Source of the DNA: Natrialba chahannaoensis JCM 10990
Lineage (GTDB): Archaea; Halobacteriota; Halobacteria; Halobacteriales; Natrialbaceae
Length of the DNA stretch: 60,575 nucleotides
Direction: 5' to 3'
Assembly: GCF_000337135.1 (NCBI RefSeq)
Contig: NZ_AOIN01000008.1
Location: 1 to 60,575 of the forward strand
The translations under genes and the position numbers were made by a program. This document shows positions 36,370-45,872 of this stretch, piece by piece. Every line of letters starts with the position of its first letter. Within the stretch, counting starts at the first letter, position 1. The notes under the pieces are model-generated. The model saw only the letters and a program-made list of their open reading frames with translations. It made no database searches and was not told the origin of the DNA.

Positions 36370-36843
36370 TTACAGATCGTCACCCGTTTTTCCCTGGTTG
36401 TCCTCAAGGTCCATGATTAGGCGCTCGGCCTCTGCGTCGACGGTTGTCGAGTCTCGGGTTTCAGCAGTAGCCGGTTCGTCGTCTGGATTGATACTCGATA
36501 GTTCCTCTTCCCATCCTTCTTTGGCGTAGGCGTCGTCGTCCGGCGTAGAATCGAAGAGTCTAACGGCTGCATCGAGCGATTCAAGTCGCTGCCGCAATAC
36601 CTCTGAGCGCTCGGGTTCGACGTAGTATGCCCCGTTCGATCGTCTGACGAGATCCTTTTCAAAAAGACGTGCCATCGTTTTCGACGCGCTTGACTTGCTG
36701 ATGTTGGTGTGGTCTGCAACCTCGAGAGGAGTGAATCCGTACTTCCGGTTGGCGACGAGGAAGCGAAGCGCTTCGTATTCGTTCGTATCTGGTTTGACTG
36801 GGAAGGGTTCGTCGTTCGTGAGTTCATCCACGGGGTCTGGCAT
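36370..36843 (-). CDS. MarR-like winged-helix protein, orphan
   Basis: About 157 residues from ATG 36843 (a GTG at 36852 adds three). The winged helix is YEALRFLVANRKYGFTPLEVA...SASKTMARLFEKDLVRRSNGAYYVEP; an acidic C-terminal tail follows. In haloarchaea such proteins often precede a PemK/MazF-type toxin gene, in which case this would be the antitoxin. No toxin gene follows; downstream only a short frame encoding FYPVRIDLTGEPINALEQ remains before the AbiE operon. Orphan regulator or antitoxin. Confidence 0.7.
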   Translation of the reverse strand: MPDPVDELTNDEPFPVKPDTNEYEALRFLVANRKYGFTPLEVADHTNISKSSASKTMARLFEKDLVRRSNGAYYVEPERSEVLRQRLESLDAAVRLFDSTPDDDAYAKEGWEEELSSINPDDEPATAETRDSTTVDAEAERLIMDLEDNQGKTGDDL

Positions 36844-37252
36844 TCTTGTCACTGCTTGTCATCGGATGTCATTGAGATTTTCGCCCGTTAGTCTTGACTG
36901 GAGATCATGGATGATTTGACTTATATTCCTCCGTAGTCCACAGAGTCTTCATCGTCGTTCCTGTTTTCGATCTCGCTATTGGTGTCAATCAGTTCGATGA
37001 TACTCTCCTCAAGTCTCTTCGAGCGAGGATTATATTCTTATAGTCATCTAGTGATTGAGCTACGTTACGCTTCAGGAACCCATGACGTTGAGTTGTGAAT
37101 GACACGAAATGTTCATGGGCTGTATCGCATGCGCCGACCCATAGAATAAATGATGAGTAACAGTCAGTTCAAATGAGGACCTTAGTCCTACCAGCAGATG
37201 CTACGAACACAGTCCGTGGAACTTCAATGTCGAATCTGAAAGGTTGGTGTCC
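36844..37252. other. Intergenic stretch, nothing assignable
   Basis: About 400 bases between the MarR-like gene and the helicase gene. I see no coding pattern, long repeat or clear hairpin. Confidence 0.5.
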
Positions 37253-40213
37253 TCAGGACACTTCCACGACCTGATCGTTGGGATCGCCAATAATGCGTAG
37301 TTCTGTATCAACCGCCTCTAACCACTCCTTGCAAGTCAGCAGTAGCGTATTGATGTTATTCCGCAATCTAGCTTTCTCGTGGTCCAGTCCAGGTTGAACG
37401 ATGTATACTCTGAAACTCCACTCATTCGGCTGAAACCGTGTCTCGATTTCATCAAACCCCTCCTCGTTTAGTTTGAAACCCTCGACACCGGTATTCTCTT
37501 GACGGTAGCGAATCCGCTTTGGAAGCCCACTGTTCTTAATCCACGCTATACTCCGGAATACCTGATCAACGACATCACGAACGTCTTCGAGACGAGCACC
37601 ACTCTTGTTGCCCTTTTTGCACGCCTTACAGTGGTAAAGGCTAATATGCTTTTGTGACGGCTCAAATTGGACATAGTCTGCGATCTCACCGCTCGAATGA
37701 TCACGGAATAGGACCTGTTCACTCTCGCCGTTTGCTTCGATAAAGTCCTCTACCCAAGCGTGAACATGAATGAGTTCTTCAGGATCTGAGTCATCATCAA
37801 TCGAGTATTCTCTCCACGTAGCACATTCTGACCAATCTATCTTTGATTCATCAACGAAGCAAGTTGACGGAACCTCTGAGAGTTCCTGTTTGACCTTGTG
37901 TCCACGCCCGTTATAGACTAGGGTCCCATCACCTGTACAGAAGTACAACGGATAACGGTTAAAAAACACATCTCCTGTCAGCTCACTTATCTTATCACCA
38001 CCATCTACCCTGAATTGACAGTTAGCGAGTTGTCCAATTAGTTTATTATCCTTAATGTTGTATGTGCCAGATAGCGATTGCGCTGTTTCTTCAGGAAGAT
38101 AGGAAAATTCGACAGCAGTGGGCTCATCGGCCCGGTAGTTGATGTCTTCCAGAACAGACTTCTTCATAGGTTGCCACCCACCCTCCTCATGTACTTCGCT
38201 TGTATCAATCTCAACGTTGAGTTGCTGAATCGCAGGATTGTGAGTTCCGTATACTGGCTTTGCGGGGAACTCGTCGATTCGGCTAATCTCGCCTAACCCC
38301 AATTTTGGTGCGGCAGACTCAAATTCATATCTTTCAAGTTTGCCAGCAAGTCCCCGGCACCACGAAATGAAATCACCAATTCCTTCTCTACCAGTGGACC
38401 ACACTCGTCCCTGATCGTTACTGATACCAATAATCTCTCCATCAACCTCTGCAACTGCATGGCCTTGAGCAAAGGCCTGTGCATCTGTTTGTCGTACAGC
38501 TCCCTCTACTCGGTCACCGAGATACATTTTATAGGACGGCAGACTCCCAGATGGCCCCAGTGCATTGGCTAGTCCTGCGACTTGGTATTCGATATCAACT
38601 TCTGCCTGCAGCATTCGGACGAGGGACTCACCACCATAGAGTTCAATCTCATCAGATACTATCTGGCTACGAATATGGCTGGCAAGCGTATCTGATGAAG
38701 ATGCCTCAAACAAGGTTTTGGTTTCGCCATGGTAGTAGTATAGATGAAGGTCATATTGCCGGTACACAAGAGGAGTCCTGGTTCCCCAGGTCGGTTTATC
38801 GACCTGCTCGGTAATTAGCCCAAGAAATACATCGTCGGATCGGGGGAGTTTGTAGACGATGGTGTCATTATCGAGTGAAACATCAGCACCCAAGTCGATA
38901 TCAGACTCTGTGCTCTTGTAGAGTCTAGTACTGCGATATGGCTGGAGGTCTTGCTCATTGACCCCTCGGAGCATGTCTTGTCCGGCAGTAGTCGCTGCTA
39001 CGTTTGTCTCAATGTATTTGTCGACGAGTTCTGGAATGAGCTGTCGCCAGCCTGCATCCTCATGGTATAATCGCTTGACAACGTCATCGACTCCAACCTC
39101 ACGCAATTTATCTGGATCGGCGATTACTGTTGCTGCGATATCTGAATTCTCCGTAGGCCGAGTGACTCGACCGATGAGCTGGAGTGTGAAAGCAAACGAT
39201 TTCGGGGGCTGATGAAGTACTGCAACTTTCAGATCAGTAATGTCTACTCCTTCTCCGAGCATGCCAACAGCAATGACTCCATCGAGATTCCCTTCTCGAA
39301 GTGCGCTGATCGTCTCCGCATTTTGCTTGGAGGTGCGGTCTGAGTGAATCGCTTCAACTTCCAAGTCGTGGTTACTATAGACCTTTTCCAGATCCCGAGC
39401 AGTATTGATCTGGTCACACCGTATTAGAAGCTTAGCGCTGGAATAGTCCGTTCTAATATCTGCCAACTTGGTAGCTGCCTCTGCTGCCAATTTGCTATCA
39501 GGATCGTCAGCGCGATGCGTTGAGACTTCAGTCAAAGACAGTGGCTGGTACAACCGTTCTTCCATCGCATTGCTCAGAGGATAGTGATACACCATCCGAC
39601 CGGGTAGCGTCTGACGGTCACGGCGAAATGGAGTCGCGGTCAACAGCACTCGCTTAGCACTATTCACGCTCTCAAGTAGCTCCATCCAGCTGGGAGCACG
39701 GATGTGATGCGCCTCATCGAAAAAGACGAGGTCAAATTTCTCTTCGGGAGGGCTAACGATAGAATTTGGATACTGGTCTGAGTCATAGACCTTGCTGATA
39801 TTGTGAGGGAGAGTAACTACTACATCCTCATCTAACTCATTCCACGTCTCCTCGTCGGTGATCCTTGAGGTAACTGTTGTAACAGAGGGGGCCTCCAGTT
39901 TGTCATCAACAACGTTGGCTTGCCTCAGTCCATCCAGTTGTTCGAATTTCGCTGCAGTTTGGGTACGAAGCACGTCAGATGCGGTCACGATGAGTACTTG
40001 CTTCTCGCTCAGTCCAAACGCCAGCAACATCATCAGTGCTGTCTTCCCAGAACCCGTTGGCATCGACACTAGCGCTGGCTCATCTTCGTATGCAGTGAAG
40101 TGACTCTTTACACCCCAGAACCCGCCTGCTTGGCAGGAACGAACCCCCTTGATACCTTCTGAGCCAAACTGCTGAAAATCGATCTGATCAGCGTGATCGG
40201 AGAAATAGCCCAT
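37253..40213 (-). CDS. SF2 helicase with possible PD-(D/E)xK-like tail
   Basis: A 986-residue DEAD/DEAH-box ATPase. Walker A MPTGSGKT is at 51-58, followed by FFDEAHHI and LLTATPFRRD. The second lobe has GMLGEGVDITDLKVAV and QLIGRVTRPTE. The C-terminal 550 residues differ from classical type I or III R subunits. Near residue 850 is YVQF, then SLYHCKACKKG and ARLEDVRDVVDQVFRSI: an Asp followed by a H-x-K strand, a pattern I associate with nuclease domains fused to defence helicases. It may be a single-protein restriction factor. No methyltransferase is adjacent. Confidence 0.72.
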   Translation of the reverse strand: MGYFSDHADQIDFQQFGSEGIKGVRSCQAGGFWGVKSHFTAYEDEPALVSMPTGSGKTALMMLLAFGLSEKQVLIVTASDVLRTQTAAKFEQLDGLRQANVVDDKLEAPSVTTVTSRITDEETWNELDEDVVVTLPHNISKVYDSDQYPNSIVSPPEEKFDLVFFDEAHHIRAPSWMELLESVNSAKRVLLTATPFRRDRQTLPGRMVYHYPLSNAMEERLYQPLSLTEVSTHRADDPDSKLAAEAATKLADIRTDYSSAKLLIRCDQINTARDLEKVYSNHDLEVEAIHSDRTSKQNAETISALREGNLDGVIAVGMLGEGVDITDLKVAVLHQPPKSFAFTLQLIGRVTRPTENSDIAATVIADPDKLREVGVDDVVKRLYHEDAGWRQLIPELVDKYIETNVAATTAGQDMLRGVNEQDLQPYRSTRLYKSTESDIDLGADVSLDNDTIVYKLPRSDDVFLGLITEQVDKPTWGTRTPLVYRQYDLHLYYYHGETKTLFEASSSDTLASHIRSQIVSDEIELYGGESLVRMLQAEVDIEYQVAGLANALGPSGSLPSYKMYLGDRVEGAVRQTDAQAFAQGHAVAEVDGEIIGISNDQGRVWSTGREGIGDFISWCRGLAGKLERYEFESAAPKLGLGEISRIDEFPAKPVYGTHNPAIQQLNVEIDTSEVHEEGGWQPMKKSVLEDINYRADEPTAVEFSYLPEETAQSLSGTYNIKDNKLIGQLANCQFRVDGGDKISELTGDVFFNRYPLYFCTGDGTLVYNGRGHKVKQELSEVPSTCFVDESKIDWSECATWREYSIDDDSDPEELIHVHAWVEDFIEANGESEQVLFRDHSSGEIADYVQFEPSQKHISLYHCKACKKGNKSGARLEDVRDVVDQVFRSIAWIKNSGLPKRIRYRQENTGVEGFKLNEEGFDEIETRFQPNEWSFRVYIVQPGLDHEKARLRNNINTLLLTCKEWLEAVDTELRIIGDPNDQVVEVS

Positions 40214-40497
40214 TGATTACTGTCAATAAGGCCGATATGTAATGAAGCTACTGTTGGGCCATTTTGCCTCACTCGGGGAGAGTCGACAGGGATATTTCGC
40301 AATTGTTAGAATATTAGTCCTCTCTCACCAATTAGGGATGGGACCTTCTTTGCGATGCATGAAATTCAGCTGATATTAGACCGAAAACAAGGAACCGGGA
40401 GAGTTGGGCTATATGGGCTCACCACCCCAGGTGAAGTCGCACGTATCATTAAGAAACGTTATCAACAATGCAATTATATTTGTCGTTACTATCTTTA

Positions 40498-40552
40498 GCT
40501 ACAGTAGTTGGGGCCACAATAGTTGAGGCTACACTATATGATGGCTATATAG
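40498..40552 (+). promoter_or_regulatory. 15-base direct repeats and TATA box of the ATPase gene
   Basis: CTACAGTAGTTGGGG, CCACAATAGTTGAGG and CTACACTATATGATGG follow each other as imperfect direct repeats with a period of about 15 bases (40499-40544). The TATA box GGCTATATAGCC is next, centred 27 bases before ATG 40575. The repeats sit where a haloarchaeal activator or repressor would bind. Confidence 0.55.
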
Positions 40553-40574
40553 CCACGGGGATAAATGCCAGAAT

Positions 40575-41987
40575 ATGTCCAAGTTCATCAACCGAGCGGC
40601 AGAACTCGCTCGTCTGAGAGAACTATACGCGAGCGACGGCGCGGAACTCGCTGTTGTCTGGGGTCGGCGTCGGATCGGGAAGACTCGGCTAGTCTCCGAA
40701 TCGCTTCGAGATCGCAATGACGCCGTATATCACCAAGCGACGGAGACAACCGCGAAATGCCAACTCAAGGCATTTGTGGCGGATGCGAGCGAAGTGTACC
40801 CAGATATTACGCGCCTCCAACATGATTGGGAGATTCTACTAGAGTATCTCGTCAACCAAGATGCGATTATCGTCCTTGACGAGTTCCCATATCTTGCCGA
40901 CGCTGATGAACAACTTCCATCACTCATCCAACGACTGTGGGATCACGACATCGTAGACTCGAGCACAACGCTCGTTCTTACTGGCTCAGCGATCGGGATG
41001 ATGCACGATCTCATTCTCAATGGGACTGCACCAATGTACGGGCGTATCTCACAAAATCCGAGCGGGAAATTTCCGATTGACCAGCTCGCGTTCGGGGCAG
41101 CTATGGAGTTTTTCCCTGAATACGATCCTGAAGAACAGATCTTCGCCTATGGCGTCTACGGAGGCGTTCCACACTACTTTCAAACAGTTGATGACACACA
41201 GTCGCTTGAAGAGAACATCACGCGTACGTTGTTGGCCCAGCAGGGTAGTCTCCACGAGGAGCCCGAGCTAACACTTCGAATGGAAGTCAATGAAGTAAAG
41301 CGGTTCTTCGCCATTTTCCAGGCCATCGCGAAAGGAAACCGGACCCGGAACGAAATCGCCGGCGATGCGGGTATCGACGCGAATAGTTCGAGCTACTATC
41401 TCGACCGATTGGAGGATTTAGAGTTGATCGAACCAGACTACCCAGTGACAGCAGATCCAACCCGCAGCCGGAAACGTCGATATCGGATTAGTGATCATCT
41501 CTTTCGTTTCTGGTTCCGGTTCGTCCACGGTCGCGGGGGACGATATGAGATGTACGGAGACACAGCGTATAGCGAACTCGTTGAGCCCGAACTCCCTGAT
41601 TTCGTGAGCGATACTTTCGAACAGCTCTGTCTGCAGGCAGTCCCAACGCTGTATCCCGACCTTCGATTTACTAATTTCCCCGGACGCTGGTGGCATCAGG
41701 AACACGAAATTGACATCGTTGGACTCACTGCTGAGGAAACGTTACTCGTGGGTGAAGTGAAGTTCACCAGCCAGCCGGTCGGGTATTCGGATCTCTCTCG
41801 CCTTCGGGCAGAAGCCCAGCACATTGACTGGACGCCACCAGCAGGCGGAGACCCCCAGTACGAATACGCATTGTTCAGTCGCAGTGGGTTCAACCAGTCT
41901 GTGCAAGAAGCAGCAACAGAGGATGAAATGTTGCGCCTCTTCACGCTGGAAGAAGTCGTAGAAGAGTTACATTCGGTTGACGTGTAG
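40575..41987 (+). CDS. Archaeal AAA ATPase with DUF234 nuclease-like domain
   Basis: A 470-residue ATPase of the archaeal ATPase/DUF234 family. The P-loop WGRRRIGKTRLV is at 29-40, Walker B IIVLDEFPYLA near 97, and a TGSAIGMM sensor near 137. A winged helix (RNEIAGDAGIDANSSSYYLDRLEDLELI) follows. The C-terminal DUF234 domain (residues 330-470) has EIDIVGL and GEVKF, the Asp and Glu-x-Lys of a PD-(D/E)xK fold. Members are abundant in archaea and are suspected mobile-element or defence proteins. Leaderless start, own promoter. Confidence 0.88.
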   Translation: MSKFINRAAELARLRELYASDGAELAVVWGRRRIGKTRLVSESLRDRNDAVYHQATETTAKCQLKAFVADASEVYPDITRLQHDWEILLEYLVNQDAIIVLDEFPYLADADEQLPSLIQRLWDHDIVDSSTTLVLTGSAIGMMHDLILNGTAPMYGRISQNPSGKFPIDQLAFGAAMEFFPEYDPEEQIFAYGVYGGVPHYFQTVDDTQSLEENITRTLLAQQGSLHEEPELTLRMEVNEVKRFFAIFQAIAKGNRTRNEIAGDAGIDANSSSYYLDRLEDLELIEPDYPVTADPTRSRKRRYRISDHLFRFWFRFVHGRGGRYEMYGDTAYSELVEPELPDFVSDTFEQLCLQAVPTLYPDLRFTNFPGRWWHQEHEIDIVGLTAEETLLVGEVKFTSQPVGYSDLSRLRAEAQHIDWTPPAGGDPQYEYALFSRSGFNQSVQEAATEDEMLRLFTLEEVVEELHSVDV

Positions 41988-42004
41988 ATCGGCTGCTGGC
42001 CTAT

Positions 42005-42448
42005 TTATCGGTCTGAATTGCTGGGAAGATATTGTCGTCGCTGTCGCAACTTCTCACGCTCAGACCGTTGATCATAATGACGGTCAAGAACTGCCCTATT
42101 AGCATCCATACGATCGCTGACTGCGTTTTCAGGAACATCTGATTGGAGAAAGTGAGTGATCGCTCCTTGATGCACTGGGTGTGGGCTGAGTGACGAAGCA
42201 CACGCGTGCGAACGCTCAGTGGGCAACGCATCACACTCCGCAAGATCTTGGTCGTGAGGACAACTATGGGTGTCTCGCCCGCTGAATTTGTTGAGATTGT
42301 CAATACCGTCCTGTTCACACCACTGCACGAATTGCTTGAGTCGATATCGGTGAGACTGGATTGTCGCGCCCGCAAGTTCGTGACTCCGTTCACCGAGATA
42401 CATCTGCATAGCCTCTGCTGGGGAGAGTGGTTCAAGGTTGTCTGTCAT
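42005..42448 (-). pseudogene. Tyrosine recombinase with in-frame internal deletion
   Basis: An intact 147-codon frame nearly identical at both ends to the recombinase at 55999-57009. Residues 1-60 keep the SAM-like DNA-binding domain up to FSGRDTH; the frame then jumps to SCPHDQDLAECDALPTE, losing about 190 residues including the first catalytic Arg and the Lys. The remaining HxxR box reads HPVHQG, so its Arg is lost too, while the Tyr of RHYDQR remains. It cannot catalyse recombination, but could still be made and bind sites. Confidence 0.8.
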
Positions 42449-42567
42449 GGTTCTCTCACTGAAGACCGAAGACAGCGAGTTCTAAACGCCACTCTTGACG
42501 CTTTTCCCACGTACTAACAGCTAGCTGAGGGCCCGAAGATTCTGGATAATCCCCGTCAGGGCCCATG
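42449..42567. repeat. Recombinase upstream repeat, copy A
   Basis: About 120 bases directly upstream of the deleted recombinase, matched by copies at 49312-49410 and 57010-57125. Shared parts include the segment around GACAGCGAGTTCTAAACGC, AACAGCTAGCTGAG and AAGATTCTGGAT. Copies A and C remain alike through AATCCCCGTCAGGGCCCAT, then diverge abruptly. It is probably a promoter plus recombination or attachment site carried with the gene. Confidence 0.65.
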
Positions 42568-42761
42568 GCACCCGTAAAATTGTCCCTGAGGCGTTGAGGA
42601 AGCTAAATTTGGCATTTTGGTCATTTCTGACCGAGGAGATCATTCAAAATTTGCGGAGTTCTGAGTCAGTGGAATTTGGCACTTTGCAGCCCTCTCGACT
42701 CGAACTCTCTCCCTATCTAGCGCGGTGAACTCGATGCGTTCAATATGGGATGCACCGAAAG

Positions 42762-42775
42762 ACACAGTATTCTGT
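42762..42775. promoter_or_regulatory. Short palindrome before VapB
   Basis: CACAG-TATT-CTGTG is a perfect 5-base inverted repeat 19 bases before ATG 42794. VapB-type antitoxins bind such sites to repress their operon. Confidence 0.35.
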
Positions 42776-42793
42776 GCACACATAGACTCCTGT

Positions 42794-43024
42794 ATGCCCA
42801 GTATCACGGTCAACGTGGATGACCACCTCAAAGAGCGAATGGAAAAGCACCCAGAGATCAACTGGAGCGAGGTCACGCGACAGGCTATTCAGGAGAAGAT
42901 CGAGGCGCTCGAAATGATGGACGAACTCACCAGTGAGAGCGAACTCACCGAGCGCGACGTTCAGGAGATCGCCGATAGAATCAACGAACGTGGACGCAAG
43001 CGCGTCGAAGAAGAGTCGGCGTAA
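42794..43024 (+). CDS. vapB: VapB-type antitoxin
   Basis: A 76-residue antitoxin from ATG 42794, where the family opening PSITVNVDDHLKERM begins; 23 in-frame codons upstream do not fit. The pattern strand, then EINWSEVTRQAIQEKIEAL, is a ribbon-helix-helix domain; the acidic, flexible tail would wrap the toxin. The PIN-domain toxin starts nine bases after the stop. Confidence 0.85.
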   Translation: MPSITVNVDDHLKERMEKHPEINWSEVTRQAIQEKIEALEMMDELTSESELTERDVQEIADRINERGRKRVEEESA

Positions 43025-43033
43025 ACGCGACGA

Positions 43034-43450
43034 ATGAAGCTGGTCATCGACGCCAACGTCGTCATCTCTGCACTCATCGCTGATTCGAAGACGCGGGAGC
43101 TCATCGTGACACTCGAACCAGATCTCTTGACGCCTGCGTTTGTCCACGACGAAGTCGAGAACTACGAAGACCTGATCGTGGAAAAGTCGGGAATGGGACC
43201 AGATCGAGTGACACAATTCATTGAGCTCTTATTCCAGTACATTGAGGTCATTCCTGCCGACGACTTCTATCCGGCTATCGAGAGGGCAGACGAAGCAATC
43301 GGAGACACCGACCCCGACGACGTGCTGTATCTCGCGTGTGCGATTGCCAGCGATGGGGCCATCTGGAGCGACGATTCTGACTTCACTGAACAGGATTTGG
43401 TCGATACGTACTCGACAGGTGACGTGGTCTCCTCGTTTGATACGTTCTAA
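43034..43450 (+). CDS. vapC: VapC-type PIN-domain toxin
   Basis: A 138-residue PIN-domain RNase. Asp6 in LVIDANVVISAL opens the fold; Glu in HDEVENY and the cluster DTDPDDVLYLACAIA, with SDDSDF near the end, supplies the remaining acidic residues that bind metal. It is of the COG1569-like subgroup rather than short VapC. Together with VapB it is a complete type II pair located in the first cargo block between recombinase copies A and B. Confidence 0.85.
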   Translation: MKLVIDANVVISALIADSKTRELIVTLEPDLLTPAFVHDEVENYEDLIVEKSGMGPDRVTQFIELLFQYIEVIPADDFYPAIERADEAIGDTDPDDVLYLACAIASDGAIWSDDSDFTEQDLVDTYSTGDVVSSFDTF

Positions 43451-43802
43451 CTCCGTGAATCCTTCTCTCAGTTTCACGTACGTACACGCAATGATGACTG
43501 AATTACCACTATACAGCGTCCAAAATAGGTCAGTATAGGGATACTATGCAATCCGCGAAGTTGAATATATAGGTCCACTGGCAAAAACAGCGTACAACAT
43601 CCAGAGTATGGGTGCGTCAATCCAACTTCATTCATTCCAATCGAACTGCGCTGAATTACATGGTCAGTAGACCTGCTGATCGACCTCAACGACAACGGCA
43701 GTGGCCGGTCCATCACTCCCTCTATCTACCGCTCGCGCAAAATGGTCAACTGTTCAGCCGCTCGGTCGGACGTCAATGAGCGCGGCGTCAACGCGATCGT
43801 CG

Positions 43803-44120
43803 TCAGTCTCGAGGTCGAGGTACCAGCGTCGACGCTCGTCTGATTGGTGAATCGTCGAGAGGGTCTGCTTCGTCACATTCGGTGTGTCGCCCCCACCGAT
43901 CGGTAGCTATCGCCGTTCTCGTGGTACTCGAGGAGTCGTCGAACGTGTCGCGGTCGGCGCTCGCCCCCGAGGCGGGGCCATCGCGATAGACCTCGACGTC
44001 TCCGAGGGAAAGGTCGCGGTGGTCGAGCCACTCGCGAATGTCTTCGACTTGGTGCTCCTCGCTATGATCGTCGGTCGAGCGTCTGAGATAGATGCCGACA
44101 TGGTCTCTGAGGTCGGTCAT
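43803..44120 (-). pseudogene. Truncated serine resolvase
   Basis: The first 60 residues (VGIYLRRSTDDHSEEHQVED, then IREWLDHRDLSLGDVEVY and SGASADRDTF) are the N-terminal catalytic domain of a haloarchaeal serine recombinase, with the Ser in RRST. After that the frame leaves the family. The flanking bases 43451-43802 and 44121-44314 hold no other gene I can support. It is a decayed transposon or plasmid resolvase. Confidence 0.7.
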
Positions 44121-44314
44121 ATCTTGCTTTCAGCTTACCACGACAGTCACTTAAAAAGAATAGTGGGCCGCTTACAGTCTGTAAATGATCCCCCGATGGG
44201 TTACCGGCTAATCCGACTGTCTTTTTTACTAGCAGACGACGGAAGTTGTACTAGCGGAAGATGAGTACCTCAGTCGAACAAAAAGAGCGGTTTGTAGGGG
44301 AATCTGATGAGAGT

Positions 44315-45811
44315 TCATGACCTATCCCCTTTCCAGAAACCAATTCTAAGGAAGGTTTCGACGATTTCCTTTCGGGTCGAATGTACAGCGAGTAGAAGGT
44401 AAGCAAACCAGAATATAACCAAAATCTGCCAAATGTGGGTCCCGGTTTCGGACACGAAACCCGAAAACGGGAGCAAGATGATGAAGACCGCACCGACCAG
44501 AAGCGTGATCCTGACATTCTTCGTGAAGAATATCTCGGTAGCATAGAAGACGAGGAGGCCAGCCATCGCGAGAATTACTAAGTTGCTGTTTACGATAGAG
44601 TAGAACACGGTCAAAAATATTCCAGCGGCAAGGTACGTCAATGAATCACTTTCTAGCCGTGGGCGGTTGCTCACTAAATAACAGCTACCCGGAATCCATT
44701 TGCGAACCAATCCGAACTCAGGAACAGCTGCGATGGAGTAAACCAAGGTTGCACCGACGATAACGAGATAAACCACTACGGACTCCGACCCCATCATTAC
44801 GAAAGCGAGCGGATTCGCTTGAGCGGTGGCCTGTACTGCCTCTGTGAGCATCAGACCGACCAATATCGGCATCAAGCTACGGACCAACGGCCTGTTCGCC
44901 GCCTGTTTCTCAAGATCATAATCGTATTTTGAACCCCCTCGCCAGTAGGTGACCGAGTCGGGAACCCGAGTCAGGAAGGACATCCAGTGAATGATAACCA
45001 CTCCAAAGAAAATCATCTGAAAGAGTGCGGTAAAGTAGAGAAGGGCTCCCGATGGACTGGCAAGCACATCCTGTGTGAAAACAAGGGAAATAAAAAATGG
45101 GAAGAGTTCGGTTAGAGTTGTGAGGTTGAGGAATAGTCCTGCATAAATCAGTCCGGACGTTGCAATTCCTTCTGGATATTTCCCAGCGAGAAGAATGGTA
45201 CGGAAAAGGATTTCGTCGGGCCCTTGTGGCAATTCGGTGCGCTCAATTCTTCCTGAAAACTTGGCGTAAAGCGCATATGCACCAACTCCAGCTAAAACGA
45301 CATCTAGTACCAATCCAAGTTCGAGTAGTAAACCTGCCGTCAAGGCGAGTAGTGCCGTCAAACAAGCGTATCGGACGCTCATCGAAAGGCTTTGCTCCGG
45401 AGTGAAGCCTACCAGAAGGAGCATCACAATCGAAAGGACAGTCAAGCCAACAAGTGAGGAAAGATAATACAGGAATCCCACTTGATGGCCAATGACAAAA
45501 GATAACAGAAGTCCAACGGTACCGAAGAAAAATGCATAGCCTTGATTCAATGTGTTCGCTTCTGGTTCGAATCTACTGATAACGATCGCTAGAAGAATTA
45601 CAAAGAGCGCAAAGTTAAGTCCCAACTCTGCACCGAACACGTCCACCGTCGGTAGATCGACAACCCACAAAGTAATTGGAAGAAGCAACTCGAGTGGCGT
45701 GAGCCAGTCGCTTAATTTCACCGTGAGACGGGCAATTAGGGCGAACAGATACGCGAAAAGGACGAAGAGAAATACGTAGTATCGGTTCATCTCAGGGATT
45801 GATCTCGCCAT
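44315..45811 (-). CDS. Polytopic membrane protein downstream of the CoiA-like nuclease
   Basis: About 498 residues from ATG 45811; ATG 45790 is a possible alternative. Some 12 to 14 hydrophobic helices are spread through the length, with a cytoplasmic loop (WRGGSKYDYDLEKQAANR) near residue 310. I recognise no transporter motif. It follows the CoiA-like nuclease gene by about 60 bases on the same strand and probably shares its transcript. It could be a channel or import component. Confidence 0.65.
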   Translation of the reverse strand: MARSIPEMNRYYVFLFVLFAYLFALIARLTVKLSDWLTPLELLLPITLWVVDLPTVDVFGAELGLNFALFVILLAIVISRFEPEANTLNQGYAFFFGTVGLLLSFVIGHQVGFLYYLSSLVGLTVLSIVMLLLVGFTPEQSLSMSVRYACLTALLALTAGLLLELGLVLDVVLAGVGAYALYAKFSGRIERTELPQGPDEILFRTILLAGKYPEGIATSGLIYAGLFLNLTTLTELFPFFISLVFTQDVLASPSGALLYFTALFQMIFFGVVIIHWMSFLTRVPDSVTYWRGGSKYDYDLEKQAANRPLVRSLMPILVGLMLTEAVQATAQANPLAFVMMGSESVVVYLVIVGATLVYSIAAVPEFGLVRKWIPGSCYLVSNRPRLESDSLTYLAAGIFLTVFYSIVNSNLVILAMAGLLVFYATEIFFTKNVRITLLVGAVFIILLPFSGFVSETGTHIWQILVIFWFAYLLLAVHSTRKEIVETFLRIGFWKGDRS

Positions 45812-45872
45812 GCTTCGAACAATATTCGTATCAGAGGTCGGGCGTATGTGCCCGGTAGTCGCATCGACCTGG

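Noticed and set aside
42206-42517. Plus-strand frames opposite recombinase copies A, B and C
   Set aside because: They recur only because the recombinase sequence is repeated; the recombinase reading explains the conservation.
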